Of a DNA stretch of 64,000 nt, positions 1 through 9,234 are shown piece by piece. Numbering within the stretch: the stretch's first letter is position 1; every line of letters starts with the position of its first letter. The DNA is taken from positions 1 through 64,000 of the forward strand of contig NZ_JASVDS010000010.1 in NCBI RefSeq assembly GCF_030285365.1, read 5' to 3'. The position numbers were made by a program, and so were the translations under genes. This DNA comes from Roseateles subflavus. GTDB lineage: Bacteria; Pseudomonadota; Gammaproteobacteria; Burkholderiales; Burkholderiaceae_C. The notes under the pieces were generated by a model. It saw only the letters and a list, made by a program, of their open reading frames with translations. It did no database searches and was not told the origin of the DNA.

Positions 1-2646
1 ATAGAACTTCGTCATTGTCAGGCTGTCACCTGACTTGAACGTCAGCACCAGATCCGATCCGCGCCTCTCCAACGACTTGACGTCCGTACTGGCCAAGTCC
101 GTGAACTGCACCACGTCCACTCGTCCGCCGCCCCAGTCGTTCTCGTTCAGCACGTCCTGACCGAAGCCCGACGCGAACACGAAGGTGTCGCTGCCGAAGC
201 CGCCGTCCAGCGTGTCGTTACCGACACCACCGATCAGCGTGTCGTTGCCTTCGCCGCCTAGAACTTCGTCGCTCCCCCCACCCCCGAGGAGCAAATCGTC
301 ACCGGCATCTCCGCTCAGGGTGTCAGCGCCAAGTCCGCCAGCCAACACATCGTCGCCGCCAGCGCCGTTCAACTTAGCTGCCATCGAATTGGCAATATAT
401 AGATCACTTGACGCGGTGGGCGCCAGGTCAACGGACCGCTTAGCGCTGTGCATGCGAGCAGTCAAGGCGATCAGGACGTCCCCGTCATCCGAGGCAGCTG
501 AATACACCTTCCCAAGAGCGCGCTGCATGTCAAATCCAAGGCTGCTGAGTGTCTTTCCATACGCCTTGTTCAAGTCCATGATCAATGCTGCGCACTCTGG
601 TTTGTTGCTGCTCCAGAGCTTTTCCAACTCAGACTGAAGCGCATCAAACTTGAAGGAAATTCCCCCCTCGGAGATATCCAGCGCAATCAAGTCGATGTAA
701 TTTTTCAGATAGGTCTGCGTGGCGAGTGCGTCGTAGACGCCATCCAGGAGCGCTACATAGGCCGCGTTCAGCAAGTCCGTAAGTTGCGTGTTTGGTGGAA
801 CACGCTCGTAACGAGGCCCCAGATTGCCCGGAAGAGTCGGGCGGAAGAATTCATTTAGTGAAGGGAATGCGGCGCCATTAAAGCTCTCGAGAACGGTCAA
901 CTGGTTGAGGTCGGTATCTAGAGCGCTTCGATCCTTACCGGGAATGCCGTACCAGGCTTCTCCGAGCCTCCCCTGTCTGAGCTCCAGCACTCCCGCACTG
1001 ACGGCCGACGCAAGCAGGGCTTGGGTGCCGACGTCTGTCGGACTCATGCCTTGAATGTGTCCGTAGAACTGAAACTCTGCTGACTCCAGCAGGCTACGCC
1101 AGCCGGGAACCTTGGAATCCATGGCTTCGCCGCACAGGGCCACGAACATGGCCTTGCGGTCAGCCGGAGTGCCCAGGCTCATGTCAAAGGTCTTGACCAT
1201 GAGGCCAGCCAACGGGCTAACGAAGTCCGTTTTCCCCGTATCCGCCCACGCCACCACCACCTGCTCCGTGAGTGACAGACGTTCCGCCTGCGTGGTGGCC
1301 ATACCAAACTTCTGGACGAGTTCCGCCAAGCGGCGCCCTTGCGCAGAGTCAATGCTCATGGCCTCACGCAGGTCGCGCAGCTCTCCACTGCCCTTGATCT
1401 CGGGCAGGGACTTGGCCAGGTCGGTCAGCGGGATCTTGTCGGTGAACTCACGGTAGAAGGGGTTGTCCGTCAGGTTCAGGTTGGCGGCCGATTCACCGCC
1501 CACCATCACAGAGTCCATCTCAGTACTGCCGCCCGTCACGCGGGTCACCGTCGCTTTGCCGGTGATGGAATTGCCACCACCCAGGTCCTGGCTGGCGGTG
1601 TTGGCCACCAGGTTGATGCTCACGATGCCGTTGGCCTCAAGCGTGCTCAGTTCGTTGGCTTGAGAGATGCCGTCGCTGTTGAGATCGCGCCACAGGCGCA
1701 CCTGAGCAAAGGCGGCGTCCTTGGCGTCCAGCATGCCGTCGTTGTTGTCATCCTGCGCACGCAGGGCCTCGAAGCCGCTGGTGGCGTTCCGCTCGACGGT
1801 CACCACGCTGGTGCTGCCATCCGCATTGACGACCGTCTTGCGCTCGGGGATCAGGGTGTCCACGCCAAAAAGTTCGCGGCCTGAATCGATGGTGCCGTTG
1901 CCATTGCGGTCCATCACCACCCAGGCGTCATCGCCTTTCAGCCAGCCAGTGCCGGTCTTGATGCCGTCGGCGTTGTGGTCGAACACCACGGGTTGGGCAT
2001 TGGCGGCCAGCATCTCGATGCCGTCGCTATCGAGATCGATGGCGAGGGGGTCCCGGGCACGCCATGTGGAGGCGGAGCGGTATTGGCGACTGACAGAGTC
2101 GTTGATACGGCTGCTATCCCCCCTGGATCTTCCAGCCCACTCGGGGTGAAGAGTGTAGGCGTCGTCCATCAAGCCGTTGTCCCACATTGTGGCCGCTGCG
2201 TCATGCATAGCTTGAACTACGCGGCGGGCTTCGTCCGGGGATAGCGTACCGTCGAATTTTTCACGCTGATATCTATTCCAACGCTGTTTCGCCTGAAACG
2301 CGATCTCCATTTGATTGGCGGCGGCATATTCAGCATATTGCGGAAGATCCTTCGCATCTCCCCTATATTGGCCGATATTTGGATACCTGCTTTCCAGCTC
2401 CGAAATTCGCAAAGAAAGGCCTTGTAGCAGTGCCGCATCCGCTTCAATTTCCCTATCCCACCCAGCCTTCATGTCTCCGTTTTTAAATAGAACCTCAGCT
2501 TCCCAATACGCCTCATCGTGGATTCTGCATAGCGCATCGGACGGATCGAGGGGATCCACATTCAAGTTCCCCTTCTCACCAGGGCCGACGTATTCACCAC
2601 CAGTCCAACCAGGACCACAATAGTTTCCATGAAACCTGAAAGCCAT
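1..2646 (-). CDS. RTX protein with N-terminal phospholipase A2-like domain (3' end outside window)
   Basis: 882 codons lie in the window and the reading frame runs off the left edge, so the C terminus is missing. The start is the ATG at 2646 with a GGAGG site just upstream. Residues 6-40 read FHGNYCGPGW, then DPSDALC, then IHDEAY. This matches the YxGPG calcium loop and HDxAY catalytic helix of PLA2-type lipases, especially the parvovirus VP1/Phospholip_A2_4 type. A calcium-binding-like stretch (DLDSDGIE, DHNADGIKTG, DRNGNGTIDSGRELFG) follows at about residues 200-260. Near the edge are tandem GGxGxDxL nonapeptides (about positions 170-375), typical of type I secreted RTX proteins. It is the last gene of the operon that carries the HlyB- and HlyD-like exporters. 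A secreted calcium-dependent lipase effector or toxin is inferred; catalysis is not shown. Confidence 0.85.
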   Translation of the reverse strand, partial: MAFRFHGNYCGPGWTGGEYVGPGEKGNLNVDPLDPSDALCRIHDEAYWEAEVLFKNGDMKAGWDREIEADAALLQGLSLRISELESRYPNIGQYRGDAKDLPQYAEYAAANQMEIAFQAKQRWNRYQREKFDGTLSPDEARRVVQAMHDAAATMWDNGLMDDAYTLHPEWAGRSRGDSSRINDSVSRQYRSASTWRARDPLAIDLDSDGIEMLAANAQPVVFDHNADGIKTGTGWLKGDDAWVVMDRNGNGTIDSGRELFGVDTLIPERKTVVNADGSTSVVTVERNATSGFEALRAQDDNNDGMLDAKDAAFAQVRLWRDLNSDGISQANELSTLEANGIVSINLVANTASQDLGGGNSITGKATVTRVTGGSTEMDSVMVGGESAANLNLTDNPFYREFTDKIPLTDLAKSLPEIKGSGELRDLREAMSIDSAQGRRLAELVQKFGMATTQAERLSLTEQVVVAWADTGKTDFVSPLAGLMVKTFDMSLGTPADRKAMFVALCGEAMDSKVPGWRSLLESAEFQFYGHIQGMSPTDVGTQALLASAVSAGVLELRQGRLGEAWYGIPGKDRSALDTDLNQLTVLESFNGAAFPSLNEFFRPTLPGNLGPRYERVPPNTQLTDLLNAAYVALLDGVYDALATQTYLKNYIDLIALDISEGGISFKFDALQSELEKLWSSNKPECAALIMDLNKAYGKTLSSLGFDMQRALGKVYSAASDDGDVLIALTARMHSAKRSVDLAPTASSDLYIANSMAAKLNGAGGDDVLAGGLGADTLSGDAGDDLLLGGGGSDEVLGGEGNDTLIGGVGNDTLDGGFGSDTFVFASGFGQDVLNENDWGGGRVDVVQFTDLASTDVKSLERRGSDLVLTFKSGDSLTMTKFY

Positions 2647-2657
2647 TCCATCCTCCA

Positions 2658-3536
2658 TTATCTAAGCACAACTTCAGCACAAGAGCCGCCTCTGGAGCAA
2701 GTTTTATACTCACCCCTTGAATCTTGGCAGCGCACCAGAAAATTATCCGCATTCAGCCATGTTTCGATTCGAGTGCCGGCTGTGCAAATTTCCGCCAATT
2801 GCGTGACCTTCATGGTCGCATCAATCAAGTACCTTTCGCCCGACTCTCCTCCGCCAACGCATTGACCAGACGCTTCGCAACTCAACCAATCAATCTTCTT
2901 CTCAATTACTAGACGCTCCAGTGCTAGATCTTTCTCTCCCAAAATACTTACAAGTTCCCGTTCCCCACGCCCATTCAACTTGACGACCAATGCTGACCGT
3001 TTGGCGGGGTAGTATGCATATCTCCAAGATCCCTTGGCCGGGATCTTGATGGATGATCCATTTTCCAAAACCTCCCACTGACCCCCACGCGCATCCGGCG
3101 AAATATCGTGCAGATATAGATACTTATTTCCCACTTTCACCGGAAAACGAAGCGGATTTTTGCTGGTCGTCAACATGACACCATCACCCAAGGCCCCATT
3201 CGGCGCAACAGGTATTTCGGAAAGCACGTATATCTCGTCATGCTTTGTATAAATCGAAGCCAGAATCGACTTGCCATCGAATGCCGCCGACGCCCCGGCA
3301 TAGATGCCCGGACGGCATTTTTCCGATGATTTTTTGTAGTCATTCTGGCCATTCACTTTTGCGTAGGATTCAAACAGCACCCCGCCGCAGGCAGACTTCA
3401 CAACCACCAGCCATGAACCGTCCAGCGCAGACAATACGCGCCTAACTTCTGGCTTCTCTGTTTCAGCGCAAGCACCGAGCCCCAAACAAGTCAGGATCGC
3501 TGCACACACCAATCCAAGCTTAACAAACCATCCCAT
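2658..3536 (-). CDS. Hypothetical lipoprotein beside the RTX gene
   Basis: 292-residue protein. An ATG at 3575 is possible, but the ATG at 3536 gives a proper lipoprotein signal: positive residue, hydrophobic stretch, then the lipobox LGAC near residue 23. A GGGGG purine run precedes it. The mature part has scattered cysteines and short beta-like repeats, and I recognise no named family. It ends 11 bp before the start of the RTX/PLA2-like gene in the same direction, so the two are almost certainly co-transcribed. Immunity proteins of lipase effectors are often lipoproteins encoded next to the effector, so an immunity or chaperone role is possible. That is inferred from position only. Confidence 0.7.
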   Translation of the reverse strand: MGWFVKLGLVCAAILTCLGLGACAETEKPEVRRVLSALDGSWLVVVKSACGGVLFESYAKVNGQNDYKKSSEKCRPGIYAGASAAFDGKSILASIYTKHDEIYVLSEIPVAPNGALGDGVMLTTSKNPLRFPVKVGNKYLYLHDISPDARGGQWEVLENGSSIKIPAKGSWRYAYYPAKRSALVVKLNGRGERELVSILGEKDLALERLVIEKKIDWLSCEASGQCVGGGESGERYLIDATMKVTQLAEICTAGTRIETWLNADNFLVRCQDSRGEYKTCSRGGSCAEVVLR

Positions 3537-3596
3537 GCCACCCCCATTGGTCAAAATATCGAATTCCAGACGCAAGCATCTTTTCCAATATGAAAA

Positions 3597-4895
3597 TCAC
3601 ACGACTGAAGTTAATTCACTCCGAATCCCCTTGCGAACACCTTCTTCAAACCTCCGTCTACCTCGCTCAAGAGAATATGTCCGTCTTGTGTCCGCGCCAG
3701 GCATGTCAGCGCCGGCATACGCCCCGACAGCCGTTTCCGCCATCTCAGCCCTCTGCGTCAGCCCAATCGCCAATGCCCTCACATCCAATGCCCTGCACAT
3801 TCCCATCCCCTCCATCGCCACCTCCCTCATCGGCGCCACATCACTCGCCACCAAACGGCACCCCGTCGCCATCGCCTCCAAACACGACCAACTCAGCACA
3901 AACGGATAGGTCAAATACACATGCGCTGACGACACCTGGAGCACCCGCTTGTAATCCGCATAAGGCACCTTCCCGACGAAGTGCGTGCGCGTCGGATCGA
4001 GTTGCTGCCCCACCTCGGCGAGCATCTTTTCCCGCCAGTTCTTCGCGTCCTTGGGCCGCGCGCCATAGCTGACGTCATCGCCCCCCACAATCACCACATG
4101 CGCGTTCCCGTGTTCCCGCTGCACAGCCGGCAGCGCGCGCATGAAGGTGTGGAAGCCGCGATACGGCTCCAGGTTGCGGGCCACGTAGGTGATGACGGGC
4201 TTGTCGGGGTCGTTGGCCTTGAGGATCTCGCCGCTGGGGGTCTTAATCACGGCGTTGGGGTCCGGCCCCAGGTTCTCGGTGTCGATGCCCTCGTGGGCCA
4301 CCGTGATCTTGTCCAGGTAGGCCTTGGGATGCTGGGCCTTCTGCCAATGGGTGGGGCTGATGCCGGCGTCGCAGTTCTGCAGGTTCAGCAGGTGCAGGGC
4401 GTTCCAGCTGCGGATGCGGGCCACATCGTCGAACGTAACGGGGAACTCGGGGTCGAAGCCTACGTCAGCATAGGGCCAGGTGGCGCGGTCGACCTGGTCC
4501 AGGCCGTCCAGCGGCGGGGTGTTGTAGAACCACTCGCAGTAGTGCACGAGGCGGGTGTGGGGGAAGACGTCCTTGGCGTAGAGCGTCTCGCCCCAGCCGG
4601 GGTGGGCCAGGATCACGTCGGGCGTGAAGCCCTCCTTCTTGAGCTGCAGCAGCACGCGCGCCACGGCTTGGCCGTGCAGCACGGCGTCCTCCATGCGGCG
4701 CAGGTAGTGGTGCTGCTCGCGGTGCACGCCGCGGTGGGGCTTGTAGCGGATTTGGCGCAGCCCCTGCACACCCGGCAGGCCCGGTGCGGTATCACGACCG
4801 ATGCCGATGACCTGCCAGCCCGGGCGGCTGGCCCACTCCGCCGCCACGTGGCGGAACTGGCCGGGGAAGTTCTGGTGAATGATCAAGATGCGCAT
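3597..4895 (-). CDS. Glycosyltransferase family 4 (GT-B fold)
   Basis: 432 residues. The N terminus MRILIIHQNFPGQFRH is characteristic of family 4 glycosyltransferases with a Glycos_transf_4 N-terminal domain. The C-terminal half has the nucleotide-sugar-binding landmarks: VITYVARNLEPYRG near the domain linker, the VIVGGDD strand, and the acidic segment near SCLEAMATGCRLVASDVAP. It probably transfers a sugar from a nucleotide donor in the cytoplasm; the acceptor is unknown. The start lies 2 nt after the stop of the HlyD-like gene, so translation is likely coupled. A glycosyltransferase inside a type I secretion operon suggests modification of the exported RTX protein or of a surface glycan needed for its attachment. 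That link is inference. Confidence 0.85.
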   Translation of the reverse strand: MRILIIHQNFPGQFRHVAAEWASRPGWQVIGIGRDTAPGLPGVQGLRQIRYKPHRGVHREQHHYLRRMEDAVLHGQAVARVLLQLKKEGFTPDVILAHPGWGETLYAKDVFPHTRLVHYCEWFYNTPPLDGLDQVDRATWPYADVGFDPEFPVTFDDVARIRSWNALHLLNLQNCDAGISPTHWQKAQHPKAYLDKITVAHEGIDTENLGPDPNAVIKTPSGEILKANDPDKPVITYVARNLEPYRGFHTFMRALPAVQREHGNAHVVIVGGDDVSYGARPKDAKNWREKMLAEVGQQLDPTRTHFVGKVPYADYKRVLQVSSAHVYLTYPFVLSWSCLEAMATGCRLVASDVAPMREVAMEGMGMCRALDVRALAIGLTQRAEMAETAVGAYAGADMPGADTRRTYSLERGRRRFEEGVRKGIRSELTSVV

Positions 4896-4897
4896 GG

Positions 4898-6364
4898 TCA
4901 GCGCTCCCCCATGCTTTCCTGCACATGCTGCTGCAGCGGGCTGATCAGGTAGTCGATGACCCGGCGCTTGCCGGTCTTGATCTCGGCCGTGAGGTTCATC
5001 CCCGGGGCCAGCTTGATCGTCTTGCCGTCCACCTCCAGCTGGTGGCGCTTCAAGACCAGCGTGGCGGGGAAGATGGCGCCGCGCTTCTCATCGTTCACCG
5101 CATCCGCGCTGATGTGCCGCACCTCGGCCTCTACCGTGCCGTAGCGGGTGTAGGGGAAGGGCTCGAGCTTGATCTCGGCGAGTTGGCCGTCTCGCACGAA
5201 GCCCACGTCCTTGTTCTCCAGCACGACTTCGGCGGTCACCTCGGCGTCGTCCGGTACCAGCACCAGCAAGACCTGCGCGGGCGTGACGACGCCGCCCGCC
5301 GTGTGTACGGCCAACTGCTGCACGGTGCCCGCCACGGGCGCGGTGAGGCGCGTCAGGGCCTCGCGCTTCTGGGCCTTGATGCTCTCCTCGCCCAGCTCGC
5401 GGGTCTTGAGCTCGGCCTGCGCCAGGCGGTCGCGCCAGCTGCGCTCGGTCTCGGCGATGTAGCTCAGACGGCCGTGCTCGCTCTCTTTCAGCGCGGCCTG
5501 TGCCTCCTGCAGCCGCGCTTGCGCGGTGGCCAGATCGCGCTCCAGTTCGATGCGCTCGCGCGTGCGGTCCTGCCCGGCGTGGCTGGACATGAATCCTTGC
5601 GTCGAGAGCTGCTGGTAGTCCTGCTCACGGGCCTGGGCCAGGGGCAGCGTGGTCTGCAGCTTGGCCACCGTCTGCTCGGCGGTGCGGATCTCGGCCTGAC
5701 GGCGCGCAAGCTCGGCCTGCAGCCGGGCCTGCTTCGCAGCAATGTCGGACCAGTCGCTGCGCAGCTGGGTGCGCGCGGCGGCGAGCTCATCGGCACTCAA
5801 TTCGGGCACCGGCTGGACCGCCGGCAGCGCGGCACCGGCCAAGGCCTGCAACACCGCCTGCGCCCGCAGCTTCTCGGACCACGCCGCAGCGCGCTCCTGC
5901 ACCACGCGGGCGGCATCGGCCGCGGTGAGCGTGGCATCGAGCTCGATGAGCAGCTGCCCGGCACGCACCTTGTCGCCGTCCTGCACATGGATGGCCTTGA
6001 CCACGCTGGTCTCCAGAGGCTGCAGGGTCTTGCTGCGCTGGCTCACCACGATGCGGCCCTGGGCCACGGCGACGATGTCCAACCGCCCCAGGCAAGCCCA
6101 CAACAACGCGATGACGAAGAGGCCGCACAGCACGAAGGCCGCGCGGCGCGGCGCCGGGTGCGGCGGCGTCTCCTGCAGGGCCATGGCAGCGGGCAGGAAG
6201 GCGCGCTCATCGGCTAGGCGCTTGGGGCCGGCCAGCTCCTCACGCATGGCCCAGGCGGCGCGGAAGATGGCGGCATAGCGGGCGAGCAGCTCGCGCACGG
6301 GGTGACGAGGGGAAGGGGTCGCGGTGATCGCTTCGTTCACCGGTTCTTGCGGCGTCATGCTCAT
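4898..6364 (-). CDS. Type I secretion periplasmic adaptor (HlyD family)
   Basis: 488 residues from the ATG at 6364, which overlaps the stop of the upstream ABC transporter gene as ATGA. A longer in-frame extension to 6454 is unlikely. One transmembrane helix lies near residues 80-100 (AFVLCGLFVIALLWACL). It is followed by a biotinyl-lipoyl half (VHVQDGDKVRAGQLLIELD type), a long alpha-helical hairpin rich in A, Q, E and R, the second lipoyl half (LTAPVAGTVQQLAV), and the C-terminal beta domain typical of HlyD/LapC adaptors. The protein bridges the inner-membrane ABC exporter and an outer-membrane TolC-like channel. No TolC gene is in the window. Confidence 0.93.
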   Translation of the reverse strand: MSMTPQEPVNEAITATPSPRHPVRELLARYAAIFRAAWAMREELAGPKRLADERAFLPAAMALQETPPHPAPRRAAFVLCGLFVIALLWACLGRLDIVAVAQGRIVVSQRSKTLQPLETSVVKAIHVQDGDKVRAGQLLIELDATLTAADAARVVQERAAAWSEKLRAQAVLQALAGAALPAVQPVPELSADELAAARTQLRSDWSDIAAKQARLQAELARRQAEIRTAEQTVAKLQTTLPLAQAREQDYQQLSTQGFMSSHAGQDRTRERIELERDLATAQARLQEAQAALKESEHGRLSYIAETERSWRDRLAQAELKTRELGEESIKAQKREALTRLTAPVAGTVQQLAVHTAGGVVTPAQVLLVLVPDDAEVTAEVVLENKDVGFVRDGQLAEIKLEPFPYTRYGTVEAEVRHISADAVNDEKRGAIFPATLVLKRHQLEVDGKTIKLAPGMNLTAEIKTGKRRVIDYLISPLQQHVQESMGER

Positions 6365-8607
6365 GCCGTCCTCCCTTCCACATGCGTGGGCAGGGGCTGC
6401 TCCACGGCAGGCGCTTCCTCGGCATCGATGCCGCCCTGCGCCTGCATGCGCCACAGGTGCGCGTAAAGCCCTTGCGGGCGTTGCAGCAGCTGCTCGTGCG
6501 AGCCCATCTCCACGATACGCCCGCGCTCCATCGCGATGATGCGGTCGGCGTGGCGCACCGCGCTCAAGCGGTGGGCGATGATGAAGACCGTGCGCCCCTG
6601 GCAGATCTGGCGCATGTTGTGCTGGATGATGGCCTCGCTCTCGTAGTCCAGTGCGCTGGTGGCCTCATCGAAGATCAGGATGCGGGGCTGCGCAAAGAGC
6701 GCCCGTGCAATCGCGATGCGCTGGCGCTGGCCGCCGGAGAGCCCCGCGCCCTGCTCGCCCACCACGGTGTCATAGCCCTCGGGCAACTCGCTGATGAATT
6801 CGTGTGCGCCGGCCAGTTGGGCCGCGCGCATCACCAGCTCCAGCGGCGCGGCGGGGTCGGCAATGGCGATGTTCTCGCGCACGCTGCGGTTGAAGAGCAT
6901 GTTGTCCTGCAGCACCACGCCCACCTGGCGGCGCAACTGCGCGGCGTCGATGAGCGCGATGTCCTGCCCATCCACCAGCACGCGGCCGGCCTCGGGAACG
7001 TAGAGGCGCTGGATCAGCTTGGTCAGCGTGCTCTTGCCCGAGCCGCTGCGGCCCACGATGCCGATCACCTCGCCGGGCTGCACCTCCAGGCTCAGCTCCT
7101 GCAGCACCGGCGGCGCGTCGGGCCGGTAGCGGAACGTGACACGCTCCAGCGCCACGCGGCCCTGCAGGCGCGGCAGCGGGCTGGCGCTGTGCGCGGGCAG
7201 CTCGGTGCGGGTGTTGAGGATATCGCCGAGGCGGGCCATCGAAAGGCCCGTTTGCTGGAACTCCGTCCACATATTGGCCAGGCGCATGATGGGTTGCGCG
7301 ACACGGCCGGCGAACATATTGAAGGCGATGAACATGCCCAGGGTCAGCTGGCCGTCCATCACCAGATGCGCACCCCACCACAGCGTGGCCGCGTTGACCA
7401 GCTTGCCGATGAGGTTCACCGCCTCGTTGGCGTACTGGGCCAGGGTCTGAGTGCGAAAGCTCGCCGCCACATAGGCCGCCAGCTGCTCGTCCCAGCGCCG
7501 CGCCATCTGCGGCTCCAGCGCGCTGGCCTTCACCGTCTGGATGCCGGTGATGGTCTCCACCAGCAGGCTCTGGTTCTCAGCGCTGCGGGCGAACTTCTCA
7601 TTGAGCCGCGCGCGCAGCACCGGCACCACCACCAGGCTCACCGCCGCATACAACGGCAGCGACAGCAGTACGATCAAGGTGAGCGTGCCGCTGTAGGCCA
7701 GCATCATTGCGATGAAGACCACCGAGAAGAGCACGTCCAGCAGCAGGGTCAGCGCATTGCCGGTGAGGAACTGGCGGATGTTCTCCAGCTCGCGCACCCG
7801 TGCCACCGAGTCCCCCACACGACGGGCTTGAAAGTAGGCCAGCGGCAGGTGCATGAGGTGGCGGAAGAGGCGCGCGCCCAATTCCACGTCGATGCGGCTC
7901 GTCGTGTGGCTGAACACATAGCTGCGCAGCACGGTCAGCGTGCTCTCGAACAGCATGATCACCACCAGGCCGATCACCAGCACGTCCAGCGTGGAGAGGC
8001 CCTTGTGCACCAGCACCTTGTCCATCACCACCTGGAAGAACAGCGGGCTCACCAGCGCGAAGAGCTGCAGGAACAGCGACACCAGCAGCACCTCGCCCAG
8101 CAGCCGGCGGTGCTTGACGATGCTGGGGATGAACCAGCTGAAGTCGAACTTGGCCAACGCCCCGGCGAGGCTCGCGCGGCTGCTGATGAGGATGAGCTCG
8201 CCGGACCAGGCGGCGGCGAAGTCGGCCACGGACTCGATGGTGGGCCGGGCGCTGGCCTCTGGGCTGGAGGCACCAGAGGTACCTTGCGCCGGATCCATGA
8301 ACAGCACGCGCTGGCCGTCCGTCTGGGCCAGCACCACGACGCGGCCGTCCCTCATCAAGGCCAGCGCCGGCAGCGGCACCAGGCCCAGACGCTCCGCGCT
8401 GCTGCGGCTGCGCTTGGCGCTCAGCCCCAGATGCTTGGCCGCGAGCAGTAGATCTTGGGTTGATACCTCCTGGTGCTCCCCCAATCCCAGCTGATGACGC
8501 AAGGCCTGAGGCTCAGCTGCCACCTGATGAAGCCGCGCAATGATGGCCAATGCCTGCAGGCACGCATGCGGCGGCGTGCCTCCCCCTCCCATCGGGTTGG
8601 ATTCCAA
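6361..8607 (-). CDS. Type I secretion ABC transporter, HlyB-like with degenerate C39 domain
   Basis: 748 residues in three parts. Residues 1-130 resemble a C39 peptidase domain, but the catalytic Cys position is replaced (HACLQAL) and the His position is Arg (RVVVLAQ), so it should dock substrate rather than cut it, as in HlyB. Next comes a six-helix ABC exporter membrane domain (about 165-450). The C-terminal ATPase has Walker A GRSGSGKST, signature LSGGQRQRIAIARAL, Walker B ILIFDEATSALD and switch His in IIAHRLS. It powers one-step export of RTX proteins carrying an uncleaved C-terminal signal. It is the first gene of the operon. The start is the ATG at 8607; an ATG five codons in is also possible. 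Confidence 0.94.
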   Translation of the reverse strand: MESNPMGGGGTPPHACLQALAIIARLHQVAAEPQALRHQLGLGEHQEVSTQDLLLAAKHLGLSAKRSRSSAERLGLVPLPALALMRDGRVVVLAQTDGQRVLFMDPAQGTSGASSPEASARPTIESVADFAAAWSGELILISSRASLAGALAKFDFSWFIPSIVKHRRLLGEVLLVSLFLQLFALVSPLFFQVVMDKVLVHKGLSTLDVLVIGLVVIMLFESTLTVLRSYVFSHTTSRIDVELGARLFRHLMHLPLAYFQARRVGDSVARVRELENIRQFLTGNALTLLLDVLFSVVFIAMMLAYSGTLTLIVLLSLPLYAAVSLVVVPVLRARLNEKFARSAENQSLLVETITGIQTVKASALEPQMARRWDEQLAAYVAASFRTQTLAQYANEAVNLIGKLVNAATLWWGAHLVMDGQLTLGMFIAFNMFAGRVAQPIMRLANMWTEFQQTGLSMARLGDILNTRTELPAHSASPLPRLQGRVALERVTFRYRPDAPPVLQELSLEVQPGEVIGIVGRSGSGKSTLTKLIQRLYVPEAGRVLVDGQDIALIDAAQLRRQVGVVLQDNMLFNRSVRENIAIADPAAPLELVMRAAQLAGAHEFISELPEGYDTVVGEQGAGLSGGQRQRIAIARALFAQPRILIFDEATSALDYESEAIIQHNMRQICQGRTVFIIAHRLSAVRHADRIIAMERGRIVEMGSHEQLLQRPQGLYAHLWRMQAQGGIDAEEAPAVEQPLPTHVEGRTA

Positions 8608-8652
8608 CTTGTTCCCTCTGTTCTTTGGGCTCGCTGAAGTCAGCGGCTCTTC

Positions 8653-8700
8653 CCCCTTATCAAGGGGTGCCGTATTGTTTCATAAGTACATACCCTTATG
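8653..8700 (-). promoter_or_regulatory. Two palindromes upstream of the type I secretion operon
   Basis: CCCCTT-ATC-AAGGGG (8653-8667) and the 20-bp imperfect palindrome beginning CATAAG and ending CTTATG (8681-8700) lie 46-93 bp upstream of the HlyB-like start. Both have the form of dimeric repressor or activator sites. No -35/-10 pair is convincing, and the regulator is unknown. Confidence 0.35.
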
Positions 8701-9107
8701 TCACCCCCCCCCATTTGGGTGGGTTAGAGAGAGATGCGACAGTTTGCGTTTGCGATCTCAATTCTGAATGGGCACAAGTGAGCGAGCCAGACTGCGATCT
8801 GAACTTGCCCAGTGCATGCCTGAATCCGGATCAGGTGCGATTGCGATGAGTCGCCATGCACGCGAGGGCGTCAATGCAGATCAACAGAAGATACAAGAGT
8901 GCAGGACATCGGCGACCGTTCGCATTGGGGAATTCAGCGGTCACCCGCGACGCGTGCCGACGAAAGACCGGTCTCGGCAGCAGCTGGCGTTTGGATCGCA
9001 ATTGCGAATGTCCGGACCCAGCCTGTCACTGCCCTTCACCAGGTGGCAGGCAGGTCCGCAGCGGTTGCGGTCTTCCGTTCCATCGAATTCGACGCCCGGA
9101 AGCTGCC
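8701..9107. other. Gene-free stretch between secretion operon and integron array
   Basis: I see no convincing gene on either strand. Two related segments (GCGTTTGCGATCTCAATT near 8750 and GCGTTTGGATCGCAATTG near 8989) suggest old duplicated or cassette-derived sequence. It may be the remains of a non-coding cassette beyond the last attC, but no attC closes it on the left. Confidence 0.4.
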
Positions 9108-9233
9108 GTTCAACGTTTGAGCTGAGGGGGGCGCGCAGGGATGGCGATTGGCCCGTGAGGCGGATGATGAGCCACACCACCTCGCGGGCCAAGTGCCGTG
9201 CCGGAGCGCGTCCACTCGAGCGAAGGGTTGGGC
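9108..9233 (-). repeat. attC site of cassette 11 (126 bp, most divergent)
   Basis: Read on the minus strand it opens with GCCCAAC and closes with GTTGAAC, both fitting the RYYYAAC / GTTRRRY core boxes. The inner part contains CTCAAACG next to the closing core, as in the other sites, but the loop is longer. It is the distal end of the array. Confidence 0.7.
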
Positions 9234-9234
9234 G

